Positions 1 through 6,302 of a DNA stretch of 8,942 nt are shown here, piece by piece. Made by a program: the position numbers and the translations under genes. Origin of the DNA: Actinoallomurus sp045806665 (lineage in GTDB: Bacteria > Actinomycetota > Actinomycetes > Streptosporangiales > Streptosporangiaceae); assembly GCA_045806665.1 (NCBI GenBank), contig JBJMIW010000127.1:1-8942 (forward strand). The letters are read 5' to 3'. Position 1 is the stretch's first letter. Each line of letters begins with the position of its first letter. The notes under the pieces were generated by a model that had not been told where the DNA came from, searched no databases, and saw nothing but the letters and a program-made list of their open reading frames with translations.

Positions 1-657
1 GATGAGGGCGGAGACCTCCTGGTCGCGCGAGTCGATGGTGGAGATCACCTTGTCGAGGTTGTCGATCACCCGGCCGATGACCTCGTCGCGGTTGCCCAGG
101 GTCTCGGTCAGGGAGGCGACGTGTGCGAGCAGCCCGTTGACCGTGCCGCCCTCGCCCTGCAGCACCTGGATGATCTGAGACGTCAGCTGGTTGACGTCCT
201 GCGGCTTGATCGCCCGCAGCAGCGGCCGGAAGCCGTTGAACAGCGCGGTCAGGTCCAGGGCCGGCTGGGTCTGGTCCTTCGGGATCGTGCCGCCCGCCGG
301 GAGGTCGCCGCCCTGCCCGGAGCCTTCGGTGAGGGAGATGTACCGCTGGCCCATCAGGTTGCGGTACCGCAGCTGGGCCTGCGTGCTGCGCGGCAGGGTC
401 TGGTCCTGGATGACCGACACCGTCACCTTGGCCAGGTGCCCCTGGTAGAGCTTGATCCCCTCGACCTGACCGACGCGCACGCCGGCGATCCGGACCTCGT
501 CGCCGGAGTTGAGCCCGGCCGCGTCCGTGAAGATCAGATTGTACTTCCGGATCGGCACGAACTGGGTGTTGGAGATGGTGATCGCAAGTACCGCCGTGGC
601 CAGCGTGGCGATGACCGCGAAGATGATCAGCTTCACCGCCGCCGAGGTCGTCTTCAC
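1..657 (-). CDS. MCE family protein, second in operon (MceB-like), 3' end outside window
   Basis: Envelope protein of an Mce lipid importer. Only the first 219 codons are here; the frame is open at base 1. Residues about 8-29 form one hydrophobic N-terminal anchor (KLIIFAVIATLATAVLAIT). The MCE/MlaD domain follows at about 38-112, with the typical stretches GLNSGDEVRIAGVRVGQVEGI and LMGQRYISL. The later part (about 135-219) looks helical and amphipathic, as in mycobacterial Mce proteins, whose tails build the substrate tunnel. The chosen start is GTG at 657-655, whose bases overlap the stop of the preceding mce gene (GTGA, 4 nt), implying translational coupling; the SD is weak. A second GTG seven codons in is an alternative start. 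Family assignment is secure; the paralogue letter and substrate are inferred from position. Confidence 0.9.
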   Translation of the reverse strand, partial: MKTTSAAVKLIIFAVIATLATAVLAITISNTQFVPIRKYNLIFTDAAGLNSGDEVRIAGVRVGQVEGIKLYQGHLAKVTVSVIQDQTLPRSTQAQLRYRNLMGQRYISLTEGSGQGGDLPAGGTIPKDQTQPALDLTALFNGFRPLLRAIKPQDVNQLTSQIIQVLQGEGGTVNGLLAHVASLTETLGNRDEVIGRVIDNLDKVISTIDSRDQEVSALI

Positions 658-1961
658 TTGACGGTCACCACCATTCCGCCGGCGGCCGGTTTGTACAGCA
701 GCGAGGCGAGGTCGGAGACCTGGTCCGCGGGAGTCCCCATGGCGGGCCCCATCAGCCCCTTGAGCAGCGTGTCGTCGTCCGCGGAGGTGCCGGGCTTGAC
801 CAGGACGCTGGACAGAGCCCGGCCCGCGCCGCCGGCCCACCACTGGTCGTCCTCGGTGCCGTCGAGGACCTGGTACTGCGGGAACGGCACCTTGGGGTTC
901 GGCAGGCCGTAGCAGCGCGCGTTGCGGTAGTCCCGGAACTCCGGACGGTCAAGTCCGGGCTTGTACCCGGGCCGGGGTTTGACGAGCTCCAACGTGATGT
1001 GCACGCCCGGCTGGCGGCCGCCCACCGCGTCGATCAGCCGGGGTGTCAGCTTGGCCATCCCCTGGAGCACGCACGGCACGCTCGGCGAGTACTTGGCCAG
1101 CAGGGCCAGCGACTGCCGGTTCGCGATCATCGCTCCGACCAGCCGCGGCTCGTTGTCGGCGGTGAACTGCGTGGCCTGGCCGGTCAGGGCGATGCCCTTG
1201 CTCAGGGCGGCCACGAGCTGGGGCTCCTTGTCGACGATCGTGCGGTTCGTCGTCTGGAGGTTCTGCATGATCGAGATGAGGTCGGGCGCGGCGCCGTTCA
1301 GGTTGTCGCTGACGATGGCGAGCTGCCGCAGGTCGTGCACGACGGTGGGCAGGTGCGGGTTGAGCCGCTTGAGGTAGTCGTCGGCGCCGACCAGCATCTG
1401 CCCGATCTGGTCACCCCGGCCCTGCAGCGCGGTGGCCAGGGCGTTGAGGGTGGCGTTGAGCTTCGCCGGCTCCACCGCGTTGAGAATCGGCATCACGTCG
1501 TCGAGGACCTGGTTGACCTCCACCGCGGTGGTGGACCGGTCCTGCGGGATCACGTCGCCGTTCTTCAGGTGATTGCCGCCGAGGGTCCCCGCCGGGGGGA
1601 CGATGTCGACGAACTTCTCGCCGAAGACCGTCTTGGGCAGCATCCGGGCCGAGGAGTCCTCCGGGATCAGCCGGGCCTTGCTCGGGTCGAGCGCCAGGTC
1701 GATCGCCGCGCCGTTCGGCGTCTGGCGGATCTTCCTGACCTCCCCGACGACCAGGCCGCGGACCTTCACATCGGAGTGCGGGACGAGCTGCAGCCCGGCG
1801 CGGTCGCTGTCGACGGTGACGTGATAGACGGGCGTGAACGCCTTGTTGTACTGCGCCACCATCAGCACGACGAGCAGGGTGACCACCAGCACGAACGCCA
1901 GCCCGTACAGGCGGTAGCGCAGCCGCTCGGACCACGAGCCGAAGGGCGGGGCCAAACTCAT
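654..1961 (-). CDS. MCE family protein, first in operon (MceA-like)
   Basis: Substrate-binding/tunnel protein of the Mce importer, 435 aa, close to the usual MceA length. A short basic N-terminus is followed by one membrane anchor at about 20-37 (GLAFVLVVTLLVVLMVAQY), so the bulk lies outside the membrane. The MCE domain spans about 44-122, with VKVRGLVVGEVRKI and the end motif FGEKFVDIVPP. Next comes a long helical part with repeated NxxL/LxxL patterns (about 145-300), then a C-terminal region with several prolines. ATG at 1961 has a very strong SD (GGGGGAGG, 1966-1973) five bases upstream. It lies about 50 nt after the second permease gene and overlaps the next mce gene by 4 nt. Known family members bind lipids or sterols; the actual substrate cannot be told from sequence. 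Confidence 0.93.
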   Translation of the reverse strand: MSLAPPFGSWSERLRYRLYGLAFVLVVTLLVVLMVAQYNKAFTPVYHVTVDSDRAGLQLVPHSDVKVRGLVVGEVRKIRQTPNGAAIDLALDPSKARLIPEDSSARMLPKTVFGEKFVDIVPPAGTLGGNHLKNGDVIPQDRSTTAVEVNQVLDDVMPILNAVEPAKLNATLNALATALQGRGDQIGQMLVGADDYLKRLNPHLPTVVHDLRQLAIVSDNLNGAAPDLISIMQNLQTTNRTIVDKEPQLVAALSKGIALTGQATQFTADNEPRLVGAMIANRQSLALLAKYSPSVPCVLQGMAKLTPRLIDAVGGRQPGVHITLELVKPRPGYKPGLDRPEFRDYRNARCYGLPNPKVPFPQYQVLDGTEDDQWWAGGAGRALSSVLVKPGTSADDDTLLKGLMGPAMGTPADQVSDLASLLYKPAAGGMVVTVK

Positions 1962-1965
1962 GAGT

Positions 1966-1973
1966 CCTCCCCC
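1966..1973 (-). promoter_or_regulatory. Strong Shine-Dalgarno of the first mce gene
   Basis: On the minus strand GGGGGAGG stands 4-5 bases before ATG 1961. It is the strongest SD within the Mce operon. It occurs at the only real gap in the operon (about 50 nt), where no stop/start coupling is available, which supports this start. Confidence 0.7.
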
Positions 1974-2011
1974 GGCTCAGCAATCGACATCGCGCACTCA
2001 CACCTCTCGTC

Positions 2012-2863
2012 TCAGCCTGCGATCCGTACGGTCGTGGTCGCGCCCCAGATCGCCATCCCCATGAGCAGGTCCACGATGTTGACGACCACGAGGCTCGTAC
2101 GGACGGCGCGGCCGACCGCCAGGCCCACGCCGGCCGGTCCGCCGCTGGCGTTGTAGCCGTAGTAGCAGTGGATCAGCATGACGAGGATCGCGAAGACCAG
2201 GACCTTCCCGAACGACCACAGCACGTCCTGGGGTGGGAGGAACAGGTAGAAGTAGTGGTCGTACGTGCCGCTGGACTGCCCGAACGACACGGTGACGATC
2301 AGCCGGGTGGCAACGAACGACGCCAGCAGGCCGATGACGTACAGCGGGATGACCGCGAGCATGCCGGCCACCAGGCGTGTGGTCACCAGGAACGGCAGCG
2401 ACGGCACGCCCATGACCTCGAGCGCGTCGATCTCGTCGCTGATCCGCATGGCGCCGAGCTGGGCGGTGAAGCCGCAGCCGACCGTGGCCGACAGCGCCAG
2501 CGCCGACACGGTAGGCGCCAGCTCGCGCGTGTTGAAGTACGCCGAGACGAAGCCGCTGAAGGCGGCGCTGCCGAGCTGGTTGAGGGCGTTGTAGCCCTGC
2601 AGGCCGACCTCGGTGCCGGTGAAGAAGGTCATGAAGCCGACGATGGCCACGCTGCCGCCCATGACGGCCAGGCCGCCGGTGCCCAGGCTGACCTCGGCGA
2701 GCAGCCGGATGACCTCCTTCTTGTAGCGGAGGATCACCCGCCAGACCCACGCGAACGCCCGTACGTAGAACGCCATCTGGTGGCCGAAGCCCTCCAGGCG
2801 TTCCATCGGAGCGTCGATGACGCGTTTGGCGGTACGGAACCCGCCCCACGTGCCGGCCGCCAT
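2012..2863 (-). CDS. MlaE/YrbE family ABC permease, second copy (YrbEB-like)
   Basis: Integral membrane permease of the Mce importer, 283 aa from ATG 2863. It shows the family's hydrophobic segments (about 60-82, 160-190, 220-235, 255-275). It carries the conserved cytoplasmic coupling motif EIDALEVMGV (144-153), preceded by GCGFTAQLGAMRISDE, which contacts the ATPase in MlaE-type transporters. A second family signature, YYGYNASGGPAGVG, lies at 234-247. The start is chosen because the previous gene's stop and this ATG form TGATG, the same junction as between the ATPase and the first permease; an AGAAGG SD lies 7 nt upstream. A GTG one codon earlier (2866) is equally open and would give a GTGA overlap. 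It probably pairs with the permease encoded just upstream. Confidence 0.93.
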   Translation of the reverse strand: MAAGTWGGFRTAKRVIDAPMERLEGFGHQMAFYVRAFAWVWRVILRYKKEVIRLLAEVSLGTGGLAVMGGSVAIVGFMTFFTGTEVGLQGYNALNQLGSAAFSGFVSAYFNTRELAPTVSALALSATVGCGFTAQLGAMRISDEIDALEVMGVPSLPFLVTTRLVAGMLAVIPLYVIGLLASFVATRLIVTVSFGQSSGTYDHYFYLFLPPQDVLWSFGKVLVFAILVMLIHCYYGYNASGGPAGVGLAVGRAVRTSLVVVNIVDLLMGMAIWGATTTVRIAG

Positions 2864-3657
2864 CACATGCCCTTCTGCGGGACGATCTGGAAGTACAGCG
2901 CGCTGAGCACGAAGTTCTCCACGAACAGGGCCATGGCCGCGATGACGACGGTCTGGTTGACCGCGTCGCCGACGCCCTTCGGGCCGCCGGAGGCGGTGAG
3001 GCCCTTGTACGAGGCGACGAGCGCGGCGGTCACGCCGAACACGACCGCCTTCACCTCGGCCTGGTAGAGGTCGGGCAACTGGGCCAGGCCGTTGAAGGAC
3101 GAGATGTACGAACCGGGCGTGCCGCCCTGCAGCATGACGTTGAAGACGTAGCCGCCGGTGATGCCGACGACCGAGACGATGCCGTTGAGGAAGAGCCCGA
3201 CGAAGGCGCAGGCCAGCACCCTCGGCACCACGAGGCGGTGCAGCGGGTTGATCCCCAGCACCTCCATCGCGTCGATCTCCTCACGGATCTTCCGGGCGCC
3301 CAGGTCCGCGCAGATGGCCGAGCCCGCGGCCGCGGCGATCAGCAGCGCCGTCACGATCGGGCTGGCCTCGCGGACGATGGCGAGGACCGCCGTGGAGCCG
3401 GTCTGGGACTGCGCGCCGAGCTGCCGGATCAGGTTGCCGACCTGCAGCGACAGGATCGCGCCGAACGGGATGGCGACGAGGATGGTGGGCGCGACGGTGA
3501 CGCTGACGATGAACCACGCCTGCTGCAGGAACTCCTGCCACTGGAACGGCCACTTGAACATCGCCCGGAAGGTGTCGAGCGACAGGGCGAAGAAGCGGCC
3601 GGGCTCGCGTATGGTGACATTCGCCACACCGTCGGCCACCTTGCCGGCGCGCGCCAT
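2863..3657 (-). CDS. MlaE/YrbE family ABC permease, first copy (YrbEA-like)
   Basis: Membrane permease, 264 aa, partner of the next gene in a heterodimeric channel. Hydrophobic segments lie at about 47-75, 100-118, 145-175, 203-215 and 236-255. The conserved motif EEIDAMEVLGI (126-136), after ICADLGARKIR, and the later SYKGLTASGGPKGVGDAVN region (216-234) are diagnostic of MlaE/YrbE. The frame stays open upstream to 3795. I take ATG 3657 because residues before it are arginine-rich shadow sequence of the ATPase gene, the start forms TGATG with the ATPase stop, and GAAGGGG stands 8 nt upstream. The two permeases share the motif but are clearly different proteins, as in mycobacterial YrbEA/YrbEB pairs. 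Confidence 0.94.
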   Translation of the reverse strand: MARAGKVADGVANVTIREPGRFFALSLDTFRAMFKWPFQWQEFLQQAWFIVSVTVAPTILVAIPFGAILSLQVGNLIRQLGAQSQTGSTAVLAIVREASPIVTALLIAAAAGSAICADLGARKIREEIDAMEVLGINPLHRLVVPRVLACAFVGLFLNGIVSVVGITGGYVFNVMLQGGTPGSYISSFNGLAQLPDLYQAEVKAVVFGVTAALVASYKGLTASGGPKGVGDAVNQTVVIAAMALFVENFVLSALYFQIVPQKGM

Positions 3658-4679
3658 CAGCGCGCCCCTTCGTGGGGCTGCCCGGCACCGGTCGACATGG
3701 CGGCGACGTGCCGCGGCCACTCCTGGAGCCAGTCGCGGCCCGTCTCGTCGATGAAGGAGCCGGGCGGCGCGGTGACGCCGTGGGCCCGCAGCCACTCGCC
3801 CGGTGGTCGCTGGTTGCGGCGGATGCGCCCGTCGCTCGTCATGAGCTGTGGCGGGATCGGCGGCAGCTCGCCCGGGTCATGGCCCAGCCGGGCCTCGGCC
3901 TCCAGCTCGGAGACGTCCTTCTCCTCCGACATGCCGATCGGGCCGACCCGGCGCGCGTTGAGGAACTGCCGGACGACCGGCTCCTCGCTGGACAGCAGCA
4001 TCTCGCGCGGGCCGAACATCGCCAGCTGGCGGAGGAACAGCAGGCCGATGTTGTCCGGGACGGTACGGGCGGTGTTGATGTCGTGCGTGACGATGAGGAA
4101 CGTCGCCTCGATCTCGGCGTTGAGGTCGACGATCAGCTGGTTGAGGTACGCCGTGCGGACCGGGTCGAGGCCGGAGTCCGGCTCGTCGCAGAGGATGATC
4201 TCCGGGTCGAGGACCAGGGCGCGGGCCAGGCCGGCCCGCTTCTTCATGCCGCCGGAGATCTCGCCGGGGAGCTTGTTCTCGGCCCCGACCAGGCCGACCA
4301 TCTCCATCTTCTCCATGACGATGCGCCGGACCTCGGACTCCGACTTTCGCGTGTGCTCGCGCAACGGGAAGGCCACGTTGTCGAAGAGGTTCATCGAACC
4401 GAACAGCGCACCGTCCTGGAACAGGACGCCGAACAGCTTCCGCACCTCGTACATGTCGTGCTCGCGGAGGTTCGGCATGTCCTTGTCGCCGATCCAGCAG
4501 TGCCCGCAGTCGGGCTTGAGCAGGCCGACCATCGTCTTCAGGAACACCGACTTGCCGGTGCCGGAAGGGCCCAGGAGTACGGAGATCTCACCGGCGGGCA
4601 AGGTCAGCGTGACGTCCTCCCAGATGACCTGACGCCCGAAGGACTTGGTCAGCCCTTCGACTCTGATTTCGACGCCCAC
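3657..4679 (-). CDS. Mce-type ABC transporter ATP-binding protein (Mkl/MlaF-like)
   Basis: Cytoplasmic ATPase that energises the Mce importer, 340 aa. All ABC motifs are intact: Walker A GPSGTGKS (37-44), Q-loop glutamine 88 in FQDGALFG, signature ISGGM (141-145, after LPGE), Walker B IILCDE with catalytic Glu166, D-loop SGLD (169-172) and switch His199 in VTHD. The core ends near 245. A further stretch of about 95 residues, rich in charge and proline, follows (PPIPPQLMTSDGRIRR around 273-288); bacterial MlaF is about 270 aa, while mycobacterial Mkl is similarly long. The start is GTG at 4679 with AAAGG six bases upstream. It is first in the operon and overlaps the first permease by one base (TGATG). 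The position after rplL mirrors mkl in mycobacteria. Confidence 0.94.
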   Translation of the reverse strand: MGVEIRVEGLTKSFGRQVIWEDVTLTLPAGEISVLLGPSGTGKSVFLKTMVGLLKPDCGHCWIGDKDMPNLREHDMYEVRKLFGVLFQDGALFGSMNLFDNVAFPLREHTRKSESEVRRIVMEKMEMVGLVGAENKLPGEISGGMKKRAGLARALVLDPEIILCDEPDSGLDPVRTAYLNQLIVDLNAEIEATFLIVTHDINTARTVPDNIGLLFLRQLAMFGPREMLLSSEEPVVRQFLNARRVGPIGMSEEKDVSELEAEARLGHDPGELPPIPPQLMTSDGRIRRNQRPPGEWLRAHGVTAPPGSFIDETGRDWLQEWPRHVAAMSTGAGQPHEGAR

Positions 4680-4973
4680 TCGTCACCTTTCGTCCAGCCA
4701 GCCCAGGGGTGTCCGGTACAACGAGCGAGTTACCGAGGGGTTACGCTGCCGGATCACGCAGAGCCACTGATCAGTGGCCGGGGGCCATCGTGTGTGCCGC
4801 GTCCACCTACCGTAGTCATCCCTCGCTCGATTGGAAGGGGTAAAACCGTCGTCATCGGCGCGGAGGTTGCCTTGTAAGCAGATCGTTACTCGAATCCGAC
4901 TTATGAGACTAGCGGTCCAACAGTTGCCTTGGGAAGGGGGTCCCCGGCAGGTCGGGCCGGACACGCGCACGGA
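4680..4973 (-). other. Intergenic region upstream of the Mce operon
   Basis: No credible gene lies in these roughly 290 bases; an open frame at 4683-4970 has no SD and no family resemblance. It must hold the Mce promoter if the rplL terminator works, but I find no convincing -35/-10 pair. Visible elements are a perfect 16-bp palindrome (4763-4778), and two tandem TAAC-CTCG elements on the minus strand (about 4723-4744). There is also an 8-bp inverted pair CGAGCGAG/CTCGCTCG (4722-4729 and 4822-4829). Local base composition is lower in G+C than the genes (e.g. 4870-4925), typical of a promoter region. Confidence 0.5.
4763..4778. promoter_or_regulatory. Perfect 16-bp palindrome, candidate operator of the Mce operon
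   Basis: GCCACTGATCAGTGGC reads the same on both strands and stops being symmetric at the next base on each side. It lies about 84 bases upstream of the ATPase start codon. Unspaced palindromes of this size are typical binding sites for dimeric repressors such as TetR-family proteins, some of which control mce operons. No regulator gene is in the window. It could also form a short cruciform or hairpin, but with no loop bases that is less likely than a protein site. Confidence 0.45.
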
Positions 4974-5003
4974 AGGGCGGCCACCCGGATGGGTGACCGC
5001 CCT
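4974..5003 (-). terminator. Terminator hairpin after rplL
   Basis: Arms 4974-4986 and 4991-5003 pair over 13 bp (one G-U in the minus-strand RNA) around a 4-base loop, 35 nt after the rplL stop. No U-tract follows, which is common for high-GC actinomycete terminators. A smaller 5-bp hairpin (GCGCT/AGCGC, 5010-5024) lies between it and the stop codon. Confidence 0.75.
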
Positions 5004-5038
5004 CCTAGAGCGCTGAGAAAGCGCGTGGAGAAGACGCC

Positions 5039-5428
5039 TTACTTGACGGTGACCGTCGCGCCGGCCTTCTCCAGGGCCTCCTTGGCCTTCTCGGCCGTCT
5101 CCTTGTTGACCTTCTCCAGCAGCGGCTTCGGCGCGCCGTCGACGAGGTCCTTGGCCTCCTTCAGGCCGAGGCTCGTGAGGGAGCGGACCTCCTTGATGAC
5201 CTGGATCTTCTTGTCGCCGGCACCCTCGAGGATGACGTCGAACTCGTCCTTCTCCTCGGGAGCCTCGGCTGCGGCACCCGGGGCGCCGGCGCCGGGGGCG
5301 GCGACCGCGACGGGCGCAGCGGCCTTGACGTCGAAGGTGTCCTCGAACTGCTTCACGAACTCGGAGAGCTCGAGAAGGGTCATCTCCTTGAAAGCGCCGA
5401 GCAGCTCGTCGGTGCTGAGCTTCGCCAT
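5039..5428 (-). CDS. rplL: 50S ribosomal protein L7/L12
   Basis: Stalk protein of the large subunit, which recruits and stimulates translation GTPases; 129 aa, normal length. The N-terminal dimerisation/L10-binding helices cover residues 1-33 (LSTDELLGAFKEMTLLELSE). An Ala/Pro/Gly-rich hinge follows (about 36-58). The C-terminal domain (about 60-129) contains EEKDEFDVIL, KKIQVIKEVRSLTSLGLKEA and KDLVDGAPKPL, the factor-binding surface. ATG 5428 has a perfect AGGAGG (5439-5444) 10 nt upstream. It lies 75 nt after rplJ in the same transcription unit, and the gap holds a small hairpin. The strong SD fits the need for several L12 copies per L10. Confidence 0.98.
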   Translation of the reverse strand: MAKLSTDELLGAFKEMTLLELSEFVKQFEDTFDVKAAAPVAVAAPGAGAPGAAAEAPEEKDEFDVILEGAGDKKIQVIKEVRSLTSLGLKEAKDLVDGAPKPLLEKVNKETAEKAKEALEKAGATVTVK

Positions 5429-5450
5429 GGTGTTGCTTCCTCCTGTTGAA

Positions 5451-5472
5451 AACCCGCGTCGCTCGAGCGGGT
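5451..5472 (-). promoter_or_regulatory. rplJ-rplL intergenic hairpin followed by UUUU
   Basis: In the minus-strand RNA ACCCGC (5472-5467) and GCGGGU (5457-5452) pair over 6 bp around a 9-base loop, directly followed by UUUUC. This is a weak attenuator or RNA-processing site lying only 7 nt upstream of the rplL SD. The stem is short, so strong termination is unlikely. Confidence 0.4.
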
Positions 5473-5503
5473 GGGGTACTTCAGGTCTGTTACGACCGCG
5501 GGA

Positions 5504-6079
5504 TCAACCCTCGTCCGGCGTCTCGGCCGGCGCCTCGGCGACGGCCTCGGTGGCCCCGCCTTCCTCTTCGCGCTTGACCCGCAGGGCCTCGGCCAGCTGA
5601 GCGGCCTTGACCGGCAGGGCGTTGAAGACGGCGGCGGCATTGCCCATCGACGCCTTCATCGCGCCCGCGAGCTTCGCGAGGAGGACCTCGCGGGACTCGA
5701 GGGAGGCTAGCGTGGTGATGTCCTCGGACGTCATCGGCTTACCGTCGACGACGCCGCCCTTGATCACCAAGTTCGGGTTGGCCTTGGCGAAGTCACGCAG
5801 GCCCTTGGCGGCCTCGACCACATCGCCCTTGACGAACGCGATCGCCGACGGGCCCTGGAGCAGCTGCTCGAGCTCCTCGGTGACCCCGGCCTCGCGCGCG
5901 GCAATCTTGGTCAGCGTGTTCTTCACCACGGCGAAACGTGCATTCTCACCGAGCGATCGGCGCAGCTCGCTGAGCTGTGCGACGGTGAGCCCGCGGTACT
6001 CGGTCAGTACGGCACCGCTCGAGCTCTCGAACGCGTCCTTGAGCTCGGCGACCGCCGCCGCCTTGTCCGCCCTCGCCAT
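5504..6079 (-). CDS. rplJ: 50S ribosomal protein L10
   Basis: Base of the ribosomal stalk: binds 23S rRNA with L11 and carries the L12 dimers; 191 aa. The N-terminal rRNA-binding domain includes ADKAAAVAELKDAFESSSGA (4-23), VLTEYRGLTVAQLSELRR (24-41), ARFAVVKNTLTKIAA (47-61) and GPSAIAF (76-82). The C-terminal helix that docks L12 dimers is about 130-170. An acidic Ala/Glu/Pro tail follows (171-191). ATG 6079 is chosen because MARADKAAAV is the usual actinobacterial L10 start and GGAGG precedes it by three bases. The frame stays open to 6190, but that part is the leader RNA. The SD can be folded into a hairpin, so autogenous control is likely. Confidence 0.97.
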   Translation of the reverse strand: MARADKAAAVAELKDAFESSSGAVLTEYRGLTVAQLSELRRSLGENARFAVVKNTLTKIAAREAGVTEELEQLLQGPSAIAFVKGDVVEAAKGLRDFAKANPNLVIKGGVVDGKPMTSEDITTLASLESREVLLAKLAGAMKASMGNAAAVFNALPVKAAQLAEALRVKREEEGGATEAVAEAPAETPDEG

Positions 6080-6117
6080 GGGCCTCCTTCCAGATGTGAC
6101 GCCGGTGGAGAAGGCCC
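6080..6117 (-). promoter_or_regulatory. Hairpin sequestering the rplJ Shine-Dalgarno
   Basis: In the minus-strand RNA GGGCCUUCU (6117-6109) pairs with AGGAGGCCC (6088-6080) over nine positions with one G-U. The second arm contains the rplJ SD and ends one base before the ATG. Translation would be low while this stem stands. The pairing is read directly; regulation by it is inference. Confidence 0.5.
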
Positions 6118-6119
6118 AG

Positions 6120-6155
6120 AAAAACACGAACGCCCCGGCGCAGGCGCACGGGGCG
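6120..6155 (-). terminator. Intrinsic terminator/attenuator in the rplJ leader
   Basis: The minus-strand RNA forms CGCCCCG/CGGGGCG (6155-6149 with 6137-6131) topped by GCG-CCUG-CGC, and is followed by UUCGUGUUUUU (6130-6120). This is the only hairpin in the window with a good U-run. It sits before, not after, a gene, as expected for leader attenuation. A possible competing pairing is GGGCGG (6215-6210) with CCGCCC (6156-6151), which would occupy the 5' arm of the terminator. Confidence 0.6.
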
Positions 6156-6268
6156 GAGGACATGACCAGCACCCGGTCATGTCTCAGCACTCGATCTCAC
6201 CTACGCGGGCCGCCCGCTGTGCGGGACCTTCAGTCACCCCGTGGGTGACGACCGGCGGTCTTCGGCGT
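6156..6268 (-). promoter_or_regulatory. L10-type leader RNA of rplJL
   Basis: The transcript upstream of rplJ has the conserved look of actinobacterial L10 leaders: AAGACCGCCGGUCGUCACCC (about 6264-6245), then GGGUGACUGAAGG closing a 7-bp stem (6243-6249 with 6233-6239), then GCGGGCGGCCCGCGUAGGUG. A separate 9-bp perfect hairpin with a 7-base loop lies at 6159-6183 (GACATGACC/GGTCATGTC). L10 or the L10-L12 complex binds such leaders and represses its own operon. Recognition is by eye; a covariance model search was not possible. Confidence 0.7.
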
Positions 6269-6273
6269 TGAAC

Positions 6274-6302
6274 AGCGTACGCGATGTCGTGCACACGGCC
6301 AA
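6274..6302 (-). promoter_or_regulatory. Probable housekeeping promoter of rplJL
   Basis: On the minus strand TTGGCC (6302-6297), a 17-base spacer and TACGCT (6279-6274) fit the actinomycete vegetative consensus TTGACN/TANNNT. Transcription would start near 6267, just at the beginning of the recognisable L10 leader, giving a leader of about 188 nt. The fit of the predicted start to the leader is the main support. Confidence 0.55.

Noticed and set aside
999..2156. Long plus-strand open frame, 385 codons, opposite the first mce gene
   Set aside because: High-GC shadow of the MCE gene: Arg/Asp/Val/Gly-rich sequence with no family resemblance and no fitting SD; the opposite strand has a clear protein.
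3658..3795. Upstream extension of the first permease gene (46 codons)
   Set aside because: Arg-rich shadow of the ATPase coding end; ATG 3657 has an SD and a TGATG junction.
3672..4877. Plus-strand open frames opposite the ATPase gene, up to 464 codons
   Set aside because: Antisense shadows of a gene with every ABC motif intact; composition is low-complexity.
4801..4920. Promoter-like hexamers for the Mce operon (e.g. TTGGAC at 4920-4915 on the minus strand)
   Set aside because: No -10 box at 16-18 bases; other pairs match the consensus too poorly to report.
6080..6190. In-frame upstream extension of rplJ (37 codons)
   Set aside because: It coincides with leader hairpins and the attenuator; L10 normally begins MARADKAA, and that ATG has an SD.
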